From assembly GCA_913063405.1 (NCBI GenBank), contig CAJXZB010000021.1:1-51622 (forward strand): a stretch of DNA of 51,622 nt, given 5' to 3'. Source of the stretch: an uncultured Ulvibacter sp. Its GTDB lineage: Bacteria > Bacteroidota > Bacteroidia > Flavobacteriales > Flavobacteriaceae. The position numbers were made by a program, and so were the translations under genes. Numbering within the stretch: position 1 is the stretch's first letter; every line of letters starts with the position of its first letter. This document shows positions 1 through 7,751 of this stretch, piece by piece. The notes below the pieces were generated by a model. That model was not told the origin of the DNA, did no database searches, and saw only the letters and a program-made list of their open reading frames with translations.

Positions 1-115
1 TATTGGTACAGTAGGGGATGGGACAACAGTAGAAATAGTAAAAAAGTATATACAAGAACAAGGGAGTGAAAAAGAGAGAGAACAATATTCCCAATTAAAA
101 CTTTTTAAGTTTTAA
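1..115 (+). mobile_element. tnpA: C-terminal end of an IS200/IS605-family TnpA (Y1 transposase), cut by window edge
   Basis: Only the last 37 codons are present, read from base 2 to a TAA at 113-115. The frame ends with TVGDGTTVEIVKKYIQEQG followed by a charged tail. In IS200/IS605 TnpA the C-terminal helix carries the nucleophilic tyrosine with a glutamine four residues later; here Tyr (47-49) and Gln (59-61) keep this spacing in KKYIQEQ. The enzyme family transposes single-stranded DNA by recognising subterminal hairpins, and a hairpin lies 11 bases after the stop. Whether the copy is intact cannot be told because its 5' part lies outside the window. The family call rests on this short segment plus the hairpin. 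Confidence 0.7.
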
Positions 116-126
116 ACAAGATACCC

Positions 127-140
127 CACAGTTTGCTGTG
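127..140. repeat. Subterminal hairpin, probable right end of the IS200/IS605 element
   Basis: CACAG, loop TTTG, CTGTG sits 11 bases after the transposase stop codon, the position where IS200/IS605 elements carry the right-end hairpin recognised by TnpA. Flanking C and G runs (CCC before, GGG after) could lengthen the stem imperfectly. The cleavage tetranucleotide, and so the exact element end, cannot be assigned from one copy. Confidence 0.5.
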
Positions 141-599
141 ATTGGGAATTTCATTTTATTCTTAATTGTGATAACTTCTTTTGTCAAAAATATAGCAATT
201 AACAATCTTAAAATTGAAGAAATACTTCCAATCATACTTAATACCTCCATAGTATATTATTTTAAAAGTCTTAAGCTTTAAAAAAATGTCCACTTTTTAA
301 AAACTCAATTCGACCAATTTACTTTATTTTTAATTTATTCGAATACGGATTTCCGCAATGTCATTTGAGCGCTGGAAAAAAACATATGCGCTGTTTGCGC
401 ATTGTCTTTTTCAGCAAGATGTTTAATGGTTCGCACGATTTTCCACATTATGCACAACCGGTTGTATCTTCTAATTTGTCATACTTATCTGGAAAATAAC
501 TAGGGTAACATCCTACGCTTTCACTTAATTACATAGAAAAAATGGCCGTGAGCACGACGCTTTTAACCGGGGGGTTGGTAAATGTACTAAAATTGTTTA

Positions 600-632
600 A
601 AGTTAAATTACGGTTTTACCGTAATTTAACTT
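600..632. repeat. Perfect hairpin: 15-bp stem, 3-base loop
   Basis: AAGTTAAATTACGGT (600-614), loop TTT (615-617), then the exact reverse complement (618-632). No T-tract follows and no gene ends nearby, so a terminator is unlikely. It may be the folded centre or end of a mobile repeat, or a binding site for a dimeric protein. Confidence 0.6.
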
Positions 633-846
633 ACAATAAAATAATTAAAGCGATTAAGTCATGGTCAACAATACGATTGTTTTATTTCTTCATTTTCTTT
701 ATATGACTAAAGAAATCGACGCAGGAGATTCACGAGTTCCGCTATACCAAAAATAAAAGCGGCGAGCTAAAACGAAGCAAAAGAAAGGACACCTTTTTAG
801 AGGAATTTTTCAGCATAGCTGAAAACCATTTGACAAACTCTTTGTC

Positions 847-864
847 GTTCCGAATATTCGGAAC
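847..864. repeat. 18-bp perfect palindrome
   Basis: GTTCCGAATATTCGGAAC reads the same on both strands. It sits among other short inverted repeats (807-825 TTTTCAGC-ATA-GCTGAAAA; 911-927 TCAAAGC-TTC-GCTTTGA). It does not border a start codon in an arrangement that would mark an operator, since the nearest gene ends at 962 on the minus strand. Confidence 0.5.
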
Positions 865-961
865 TCCTTTCTCCAGAGCTTTGTCTGCACTATTCTGCTA
901 AAAAGGAAATTCAAAGCTTCGCTTTGATATGGAATGGTAAAAGAATGTTGGTACTAACTGC

Positions 962-3445
962 CTACAACCCAAAAAGATCCAAGAATTTCAATCCAAAGAT
1001 GATCGCACCAGAACTATCTCCATTGTAAAAAGAACGGACATAGTCTAGACGAAGTAATCGGTATTTGCCAATCCCTAGGTTGTCAATCCCCGCAGAAAGC
1101 TCTGTATAGGGTTTTTTGTTTTCAATGCTTAGCAGATGGGCTCCGGCTACTAGATTAAAATTTAACCGGTTAATACCCGGTATTTTCCCTAAAATCCAAC
1201 CTCTAAAGTCGTGTTCTAGATGCCCTTCAAAATAGCTTTTGTTGGTGCTTAGCTCGTAGTAGGGTAGCAGGTTAAAAACATTGGTGTAGTTAACAGCTGT
1301 TCCAACCCTTGTTTGGTTTCCATTAAAATGCTGGTAATCCACAAAAGAAACATCATCTGCATTAAAGAAAGTACCTCCTTTTAATTTGTAATAGAACAGT
1401 CCTTTATTTCCCAAACTAATATCTTGATCCAAACCTGCTCTCAATTGCGTATAATCGTAGTTGGAATTAGATGCGCCTAATCCGTTTTCAACGGTTACAG
1501 TCAATCTTGGATAGCGCTCGTTCCCAATGTTGAATTTCATATCTGGGTTCGAAAAATACTTTTGCCCAAACGTAATACGTGCTGTCACAGCTGTTTTAAT
1601 CAGCGTGTGTTCCTCAATAGCTGCTGTGGTGAAGTCGGTAAGGTTTAATGGGTTGTTGGATGTATAGGCAACATCTTTATTTGAAATAATCACTTGGTCT
1701 GTTGTATTAAAAAGTGGCTTGCGCTCTTCGTAGCCCACACGAGTACGCACCTCTAGCCCGTTTACAATTTCTTGGGAGTACCGCAGCCGTGCAAAATTAA
1801 GCTCGTAGGCCTTTAGGTAGTTCCGCTCAAAGAAAATTGTCGCCACACTATTAATCAATGTGGAAATCGGTTCTTGCGTATTAAACTGTTCCACTTTACT
1901 TCCGCCAGTAAGGTCAAATCGCAGATTGTTTTTCTGGTTAAATTTCCTTGAAAGACGTCCTGTAAGGCGCAATCTATCATCTCCAAAACCGTAAGTTGCA
2001 TTTAGAGCAGCCGTGAACCAGTTCGTTTGGTTTTCATCAAACCATTGGGAAAAACGTAATCCTGCGCCTGTATTCCATCCTTGTAAAGTGTTGAAACGAG
2101 TTTGTAGCAAAGGCCCTGAATAATCAAGCTCCCACTTTCTAAAGCTGTTTTTATAGGTGTATCCCATGAATGGAGACAACAGACTAGGTTTATTGGACTT
2201 TCTATCTAAGGAGTCCAAATAAGGTCTCGACTTCCTTAATGTTTGAAGACTATCCTTGCGTATGTAATCGTTCAGCTCTTCATCAGTTAACGGCACTGGA
2301 CGCGTGCCTTTCCAAAAAAGGCTGTCTTTTTTGTTTGCTTCGGCTTCAAAAGCGAGTACCTCGTTGGTAAAGTGTTTTTTGGTAAACTCTGGTTTAAAAT
2401 TGTAGTTGCTATAATTTGCAATAAATCTTCCTTCCCCGTTAAGTCCTAGAAATCCGAAGCCAAAATCAATTGTCTGTGAAATCTTAACCCAAAAATCATT
2501 GTCAGGATCGAATTTAAAGTTTTGTTTAAATACTAGTTCTTTTATAAAAGGCACCTGAATTGCGTTCCCATTTGTGGTGATTTCAACCCCGTATAGTTGC
2601 CAGTCATCTTCAACAATGTATATAAAACCTTTCCAGACTCTATCGTTTGGACGCCTTGGAGTGACTTCAATTTTATTTATAAGTTTTGTGCCTTCGTAGA
2701 AAATTCCGTCCAATCTATATTTGTAATAGCTTAATGCGCTATTACCTATAGGCGAGACAATTGCTGTGTTGAGATCAACGGTGTTTTCATAGAAAGAGAA
2801 GTTCGCATCCTGTGCACTGTTAAAGCTAAAACCATTATCATTTCCACTCACTTTGCTTGCAATGATTCTTTCCTTAAAATCATCTGGCTTGCGATAGGAT
2901 ATTTCAGAGATACTTTCAGAAAGATAAATGATTCCGCTACGTGTAGAATCTAAGGTACCTTCAAGATCACCTAAGTCCTGTCCCATTATTTTTTCAGGAG
3001 CGTTTTTAACTTTCCATAAGCCCCGGGAGTAAAAGTCTGCTGTGAATTCACTAATCCTAGCTAGGTTCTCTTTTCTTCTAGCAATGGTTTCTCGAATAAT
3101 TCTGTACGCTGGGTCTTCTCCATTGTTAGAAATAACAACTTGATCTAGGCTCACCAGTTCTTCGTCCATTGTTACGTTTAGGATATGAGGAAATGAAGCT
3201 ATAGAAACTTTTTTCGCCACTGTTTTATACCCTAAAAACTGAAAGATAACCGTGTACTCTTGCTTTGCTGAAACATTTAAGTCATAATTTCCTTCATCAT
3301 TAGAAGTCGTTCCAGTATAGGAACTTTCTAGATATATATTTACATAAGGAAGTACACGCCCCTTATTATCAGTTATTTTACCAACAATTTGGGCGGAGGT
3401 GGTTGTCGATATTACAAGAAAAAATAATACTAACCTTAGTTGCAT
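962..3445 (-). CDS. DUF5686 family outer-membrane protein with carboxypeptidase-like regulatory domain
   Basis: The 827-residue product starts with a signal peptide ending STTTSA before QIVGK. Residues about 20-110 form a CarboxypepD_reg-like beta-sandwich (GKITDNKGRVLPYVNIYL, then FLGYKTV). The rest matches the DUF5686 layout: a linker with ISEFTADFYSRGLWKVKNAPEKIMG and a long region rich in alternating aromatic and polar strands, ending in LKFLDLFGL as expected for an outer-membrane beta-barrel. The family is common in Bacteroidota and its substrate is unknown. The gene has no close partner: the next gene on the same strand is 372 bases upstream, separated by a MITE-like repeat. The start is the first ATG and leads directly into the signal peptide. 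Confidence 0.85.
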   Translation of the reverse strand: MQLRLVLFFLVISTTTSAQIVGKITDNKGRVLPYVNIYLESSYTGTTSNDEGNYDLNVSAKQEYTVIFQFLGYKTVAKKVSIASFPHILNVTMDEELVSLDQVVISNNGEDPAYRIIRETIARRKENLARISEFTADFYSRGLWKVKNAPEKIMGQDLGDLEGTLDSTRSGIIYLSESISEISYRKPDDFKERIIASKVSGNDNGFSFNSAQDANFSFYENTVDLNTAIVSPIGNSALSYYKYRLDGIFYEGTKLINKIEVTPRRPNDRVWKGFIYIVEDDWQLYGVEITTNGNAIQVPFIKELVFKQNFKFDPDNDFWVKISQTIDFGFGFLGLNGEGRFIANYSNYNFKPEFTKKHFTNEVLAFEAEANKKDSLFWKGTRPVPLTDEELNDYIRKDSLQTLRKSRPYLDSLDRKSNKPSLLSPFMGYTYKNSFRKWELDYSGPLLQTRFNTLQGWNTGAGLRFSQWFDENQTNWFTAALNATYGFGDDRLRLTGRLSRKFNQKNNLRFDLTGGSKVEQFNTQEPISTLINSVATIFFERNYLKAYELNFARLRYSQEIVNGLEVRTRVGYEERKPLFNTTDQVIISNKDVAYTSNNPLNLTDFTTAAIEEHTLIKTAVTARITFGQKYFSNPDMKFNIGNERYPRLTVTVENGLGASNSNYDYTQLRAGLDQDISLGNKGLFYYKLKGGTFFNADDVSFVDYQHFNGNQTRVGTAVNYTNVFNLLPYYELSTNKSYFEGHLEHDFRGWILGKIPGINRLNFNLVAGAHLLSIENKKPYTELSAGIDNLGIGKYRLLRLDYVRSFYNGDSSGAIIFGLKFLDLFGL

Positions 3446-3460
3446 AGATTCAATGTTATA

Positions 3461-3608
3461 GAACTCATTTAAACTTTTTCAATTTGCTAAAAAACCATTC
3501 TTTTTGCCTTTTTTTCTTCCGTAGCTCTGCTATGCAACTCAAAAAAGTCTTCAAATAGAATCAAAAACCTCTAATTTTCGCTCAAACCCAAAAAGTTTAA
3601 ATGAGTTC
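3461..3608. mobile_element. 148-bp MITE-like element with 19-bp perfect terminal inverted repeats
   Basis: GAACTCATTTAAACTTTTT (3461-3479) is repeated as its exact reverse complement at 3590-3608. ATA flanks both ends (3458-3460 and 3609-3611), which could be a 3-bp target duplication. The 110-bp interior has T-rich and A-rich halves and a small inner inverted repeat around CGTAGC/GCTATG, and carries no ORF. It lies just upstream of the DUF5686 start codon, so it may also carry or interrupt that gene's promoter. Only one copy is in the window, so mobility is inferred from structure. Confidence 0.55.
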
Positions 3609-3611
3609 ATA

Positions 3612-3817
3612 TCCTAATAGACGCTTAAAAAAAGTAAATGGTTGTTTGGTAAGGTGAAAATAGTAAATACATTCGTTACAGTTCTTAATAAAACGTTAGA
3701 TAATCTGGTTTTATTAGTATTCAACATAGACGTTAAATCCAGGGCCAGGGATAGACATCTAGAGCCGGGCCCATCATCAGATTCAGAAAAATAATTACTC
3801 CGATAAGAGATTTTATA
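3612..3817. other. Intergenic remainder between the MITE-like repeat and the DUF4249 gene
   Basis: AT-rich sequence with no ORF, terminator or recognisable RNA. I see no feature apart from a few GC-rich bases near 3740-3775. Confidence 0.5.
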
Positions 3818-4657
3818 TTATTGAAAAATTAAGGTTTCAGAATCAAATTCCATCAGACTGAAGTAACCATAAGGATAGTTTGCCTCGGTGGTGATATTCT
3901 TGAGGTTCCCCTTTACATTTACTGGCGGTGTGGCAAACGGACCAATATCTGCATCTGCTTGCGTTCGAATTAAATAGATGTAGTTGTTAAAGGCTTCGGA
4001 AATACCGTAGACTTCAACGTTAAAGATGTCTCCAATCTCAATTAATTCACTTTCAAAGAAGTCTGAAAGCTGACTACCATCTTCAAAACTATCATCATAG
4101 GTGAAGTTTTCCATATCAAAAGGTTCTTCAACTCCGTCTATAATTCTATTCTGAAAAAAGAAAATTCTATAGAAATCTTCGGTTCCAGCAAAGTCTGTAA
4201 AGAAGACATTTACTTCGGGGTCTTCAGTGCTAAACCCCTCATCAATTGATTGTGTAACTTCATCAATTTCAGGAACAGGAAAGAAGGTTTCCGTGGACTC
4301 GTAAACTTCATTATTATAGTTTATACTTAATGTGTAGGACGCTCCAAATTCTGGCACAAACGTAGTGGTTTCATAAAATCCTGGATCTGTTTCGGAAAAA
4401 GTAAAGGTCGTTCCATTTTCATTGGAAATAGTAACTTGGGTCCCAGTGGCTGGTATGATTTCTCCATCAAAAAATGAAGTGGTTTTCTGAAGTTTTATCA
4501 GTTGTTCGTTTCCAGCTGTTCCCTTTTCCCATTTAATAAAAGCTTCAACTACCAATCGTTCTTGGGAAGTTTCTAAATCTATGTCCACAACGGTTTCGCA
4601 GGAACTAAATAAGAGAATCAAAATAATAGCGGATATTGAAAATATAAATTTTGGCAT
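3818..4657 (-). CDS. DUF4249 family lipoprotein, partner of the adjacent TonB-dependent receptor
   Basis: The 279-residue protein has a lipoprotein signal (hydrophobic stretch then FSSCETVVDIDL), so the mature N-terminus is a lipidated Cys. The strand-rich body fits DUF4249, a Bacteroidota family usually encoded directly after a TonB-dependent receptor, as here. The receptor stop codon is 5 bases upstream, so the two are probably co-transcribed. By analogy with SusC/SusD-like pairs it may be a surface-exposed partner for substrate capture, but the substrate is not indicated by the sequence. Confidence 0.85.
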   Translation of the reverse strand: MPKFIFSISAIILILLFSSCETVVDIDLETSQERLVVEAFIKWEKGTAGNEQLIKLQKTTSFFDGEIIPATGTQVTISNENGTTFTFSETDPGFYETTTFVPEFGASYTLSINYNNEVYESTETFFPVPEIDEVTQSIDEGFSTEDPEVNVFFTDFAGTEDFYRIFFFQNRIIDGVEEPFDMENFTYDDSFEDGSQLSDFFESELIEIGDIFNVEVYGISEAFNNYIYLIRTQADADIGPFATPPVNVKGNLKNITTEANYPYGYFSLMEFDSETLIFQ

Positions 4658-4662
4658 GATTC

Positions 4663-7059
4663 TTAAAATTTAAAGTTATAGTTTATGGCTGGCATAATTC
4701 CGAAAATTGATGTTTTTACTGCTTCGTTGGCGCCTAAGGCTCCTGTGTTGGTGTCACCAGTAACCTCTCTAAAAGTTATTGAGGCCGCATTCTTTCTAGC
4801 ATAGGCGTTATATACTCCAAACACCCATTGGCTCTGCCACTTTCTATCTTTGTTTTTTCTAGGTGTAAGTGTCGCAGAAAGATCCAGTCTATGATAGGCA
4901 GGTAATCGCTCTACATTTCTGGTGGTAAAAACTGGGACCGTTACATCCTCAATTTGATATTGTCCACTTGGGTAATTGGTGGGTCTACCTGTTTGATAAA
5001 TAAAATTGGCGCCTATAGTCCAACGGTCCGTTAGCTCATAGTTTCCAGTTAAGGAAAAATCGTGGGTTCGATCGTATGGCGTGTTATACCATTCGCCATT
5101 ATTAATCCCAGTTTCAATGGGCGTTCGTCCTTCTACACGTTGTTCAGATTTACTCAACGTATAACTTAACCAACCTGTGAATTTTCCAGTATTTTTTCTA
5201 AGCAAAACCTCAAGACCATAGGCACGGGATTCTCCAGAGAGTATTTCGGTTTCCAGATCATTGTTAGCAATTAGGTTAGCACCATCAATATAGTCGAGTC
5301 TATTATCTACGGTCTTATAATAAGTTTCAACTTCTAAAGAATACTTCTCACTATTGAAATTTCTGAAGAAACCAACGGCATATTGATCGGAAGTTTGTGG
5401 TTCGATAAACTTTCCACTTGGCGCCCAAATATCTAATGGGGTAGGAGCATTGGTATTCGAAATTAAATGCAAGTATTGATTGATTCGCTGGTAACTTGCT
5501 TTGATCGAAGTCTTTTCATTCAATAGGTAGGACAACGAAGCCCGTGGTTCAAGCCCAACAAAGGACTCAATGACATCACCTTCATCAAAGCTTTCTTCTC
5601 CATTAGGTTTCGCACTTTGGTAGATATCGAAATCTGCGTTGTAGATAACCGGTAGATCGTTGGCGTAGGTGTTAAACGTTTGCCCTCCCATTCTGAAAAA
5701 AGAACTCACTCTAAGCCCATAGCGAAGCGTTAGTTTGTCGGTTACATTTTGTTCGGCTTCTACGTAAACTGAAGGCTCATAGGCTCGTTTCTGATCGAGT
5801 TTCTCTTCATTGAAACTATTATCTTCTTTGGTTTTTTTAATTTCTCCAGGATTAAAAACATAGGAATTGGCATTGATACCAAAGTTTAGCTTGAACTTCG
5901 AGTTTAAGAAATAGTCAAAATCGTATTTAAGATTAAAATTATTTATGTCTGAAATCCAATCGAAGCCAGCCTTCTCAAAACCTAAGTTATAATCGTATTT
6001 GCTGTAAATGAAAGATAAGTTTGAAAACAATTTTTTTCCGAAGAGATGATTCCAGCGAAGGTTGAAGGAGGTATTCCCATAGGTACTGCTCAATGTTTTG
6101 TCTAAGCCGAAGCTATCCTTCCCAAAATATCCTGAAAGGAAAAGTTTATTATTCTCATTTAGTTCATAGGACACTTTGGTATTCAGATCATAAAATGAAA
6201 CAGTATTTTTCTCACCGGCCAATTTTAAAAACAGATTTACATAGGAAGATCGACCCGCAACTAAAAAGGAGGCTTTATCTTTTTTTATTGGACCTTCAAC
6301 CATCAATCTACTGGATATTAGTCCAATTCCACCATTCACGTGAAACTCTTTAGAGTTACCGTCTTTTTGATGTACATCTAATACCGAAGAAACTCTACCG
6401 CCAAACTTGGCAGGGATTCCACCTTTATATAGTTTTATGTCTTTGATGGCATCTGCATTAAAGACCGAGAAAAAACCAAAGAGGTGAGAGGTATTGTAAA
6501 TAGTAACTTCATCGAGTAACACAAGGTTTTGATCTGCAGCACCACCTCGAACATTAAAGCCAGAGGCACCTTCACCAGCACTTGTAACGCCAGGAAGCAA
6601 TGTGATTGTTTTTAGAATATCAACTTCTCCTAGAACCACGGGCGCTTTTTTAATTGTGTTCGCGCTAAGTGTGGTGACGCTCATTTGAGAAGATTTGATT
6701 TTTTCTCTTGCTCTATTGGCGGCAGCTGATACCACAACCTGATCCAATTTTTCAAGATTTTCGCCTAATTCAATATTCTGAGTCAGGTTTGTGTCAAGTG
6801 TGATTTGTTGCTCGATAGTTGCATAGCCTAGATAACTATATAAAATAGTATAAGATCCTTTAGGGAGCGACAGACTGTAAAAGCCATAGTCGTTTGAGAT
6901 GGCTCCTTGATTTTGCCCTTTTACAATAACGTTTACTCCAAAAAGTGTTTCTCCTGTTTTTTGATCGGTAATTTTTCCGCTAATGGAACTTTCTTGAGAA
7001 TAGATGGTGCTTATACTTACTAGTAAAAGTAGCAGAAGCACATTCGTTTTTTGATTCAT
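4663..7059 (-). CDS. TonB-dependent receptor with N-terminal carboxypeptidase-like domain
   Basis: The 798-residue product begins with a signal peptide ending STIYS before QESS. Residues about 23-110 are a CarboxypepD_reg-like domain (SGKITDQKTGETLFGVNVIV). The plug domain follows: TLLPGVTSAGEGASGFNVRG, then DQNLVLLDEVTIYN and a KLYKGGIPAKFGGRVSSVLDV segment typical of TonB receptors. The remainder is a 22-strand-type barrel ending in INYNFKF with a terminal aromatic residue. It would import a ligand across the outer membrane using TonB/ExbBD energy. It precedes the DUF4249 lipoprotein gene by 5 bases. The ligand cannot be assigned; no carbohydrate or iron genes flank it. Confidence 0.92.
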   Translation of the reverse strand: MNQKTNVLLLLLLVSISTIYSQESSISGKITDQKTGETLFGVNVIVKGQNQGAISNDYGFYSLSLPKGSYTILYSYLGYATIEQQITLDTNLTQNIELGENLEKLDQVVVSAAANRAREKIKSSQMSVTTLSANTIKKAPVVLGEVDILKTITLLPGVTSAGEGASGFNVRGGAADQNLVLLDEVTIYNTSHLFGFFSVFNADAIKDIKLYKGGIPAKFGGRVSSVLDVHQKDGNSKEFHVNGGIGLISSRLMVEGPIKKDKASFLVAGRSSYVNLFLKLAGEKNTVSFYDLNTKVSYELNENNKLFLSGYFGKDSFGLDKTLSSTYGNTSFNLRWNHLFGKKLFSNLSFIYSKYDYNLGFEKAGFDWISDINNFNLKYDFDYFLNSKFKLNFGINANSYVFNPGEIKKTKEDNSFNEEKLDQKRAYEPSVYVEAEQNVTDKLTLRYGLRVSSFFRMGGQTFNTYANDLPVIYNADFDIYQSAKPNGEESFDEGDVIESFVGLEPRASLSYLLNEKTSIKASYQRINQYLHLISNTNAPTPLDIWAPSGKFIEPQTSDQYAVGFFRNFNSEKYSLEVETYYKTVDNRLDYIDGANLIANNDLETEILSGESRAYGLEVLLRKNTGKFTGWLSYTLSKSEQRVEGRTPIETGINNGEWYNTPYDRTHDFSLTGNYELTDRWTIGANFIYQTGRPTNYPSGQYQIEDVTVPVFTTRNVERLPAYHRLDLSATLTPRKNKDRKWQSQWVFGVYNAYARKNAASITFREVTGDTNTGALGANEAVKTSIFGIMPAINYNFKF

Positions 7060-7118
7060 ATATTGATTTAATTGATTGATGATGATTTCTAGGCAAAAGA
7101 ATGAAAAGATATAGTTTC

Positions 7119-7151
7119 AGAGGTTCCAATGGAAGCATTGGAACCTCTTTT
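7119..7151. terminator. Strong hairpin, 13-bp stem, upstream of the TonB receptor
   Basis: AGAGGTTCCAATG, loop GAAG, CATTGGAACCTCT, followed by TTT on the plus strand. On the minus strand, where the neighbouring genes lie, the hairpin follows the decayed gene that ends at 7157 but has only a poor U-tract. It may be that gene's terminator. Its core CCAATGGAAGCA recurs at 7718-7729. Confidence 0.55.
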
Positions 7152-7156
7152 CACCT

Positions 7157-7658
7157 TTATTTAACGTTAATTTGATCTATTCTTTTCTTTAGTTGATATT
7201 TCTTTTTAGTTCCAATTAGAAATTTCTCGCCGTTTTTAAGTCGGACGTAGATTCCAGTCGTTGGAAGCGTGTTATAGATAGTTCCATATTTGGTGTTCCG
7301 TTTAACTCCCAACCACTCATAAACCCATAATCTATAAGTTCAATTTTTTTAATTGCTGAAAACTTCGTTACCTTTTTAAAGAAAGGGTTTAGTTGAATTC
7401 TAATTTCGCTCTGGTTTATTTCTGTAATCAATTTCATTTTATAAATGAGAAAGATGAAAGCTATGTCAAGGATCACTAATAGTAAATAGATTAGGTCTCG
7501 TTAATTTCTTGGAAAGGTGTTCCATTCTGTAGTCTTATATAAATTAAGTATAACGATGTTCCCCAAAAAACAAGGGCCATCCAAAACCACCACCCAGACA
7601 ATCTTTGCGATTCTCTAAATAGTTGTTTGTTTTGCTCCTGAAATTGGTAAATGGTCAT
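7157..7658 (-). pseudogene. Twice-frameshifted gene for a small membrane protein with a C-terminal beta-rich domain
   Basis: Three consecutive minus-strand frames form one plausible protein of about 165 residues. Frame 1 (7658 down to 7491) starts MTIYQFQEQNKQLFRESQRL and has a Trp-rich transmembrane segment. Frame 2, from about 7497, continues DLIYLLLVILDIAFIFLIYK as a second membrane segment and runs into KLITEINQSEIRIQLNPFFK. Frame 3, from about 7290 to the TAA at 7157-7159, gives GIYVRLKNGEKFLIGTKKKY. Two membrane segments followed by a short PH-like beta domain resemble small DUF6141-like proteins of Bacteroidota; that name is tentative. The breaks fall at about 7495 and 7285-7295. Two indels make sequencing error less likely than real decay. 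Confidence 0.65.
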
Positions 7659-7751
7659 TTCTATGGACTATTCTTTGATGAGGTTCAAAACAAGACTATA
7701 TAGCTGAATTAATCGCCCCAATGGAAGCAATGGGACTTATTTTTAAGAGTT

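Larger units (their letters stand above)
141..961. other. Hairpin-rich noncoding stretch, about 820 bp
   Basis: No supported gene was found here. The stretch contains a 5'-ATGCGC/GCGCAT hairpin (386-402), a 12-bp palindrome ACAACCGGTTGT (454-465), a perfect 15-bp-stem hairpin (600-632), an 8-bp-stem hairpin (807-825), an 18-bp palindrome (847-864) and a 7-bp-stem hairpin (911-927). A 64-codon frame without an ATG runs 707-901 (+). It may be decayed coding or mobile DNA but was not recognised. The density of inverted repeats next to an IS end suggests insertion debris or a repeat landing zone; this is inference. Confidence 0.5.

Noticed and set aside
454..465. ACAACCGGTTGT palindrome that could suggest an integron attC site
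   Set aside because: There is no integrase, no cassette array and no matching partner core site in the window.
707..901. A 64-codon plus-strand frame next to the hairpin cluster
   Set aside because: It has no ATG, no signal for a start and its codons run through three inverted repeats; more likely repeat DNA than a gene.
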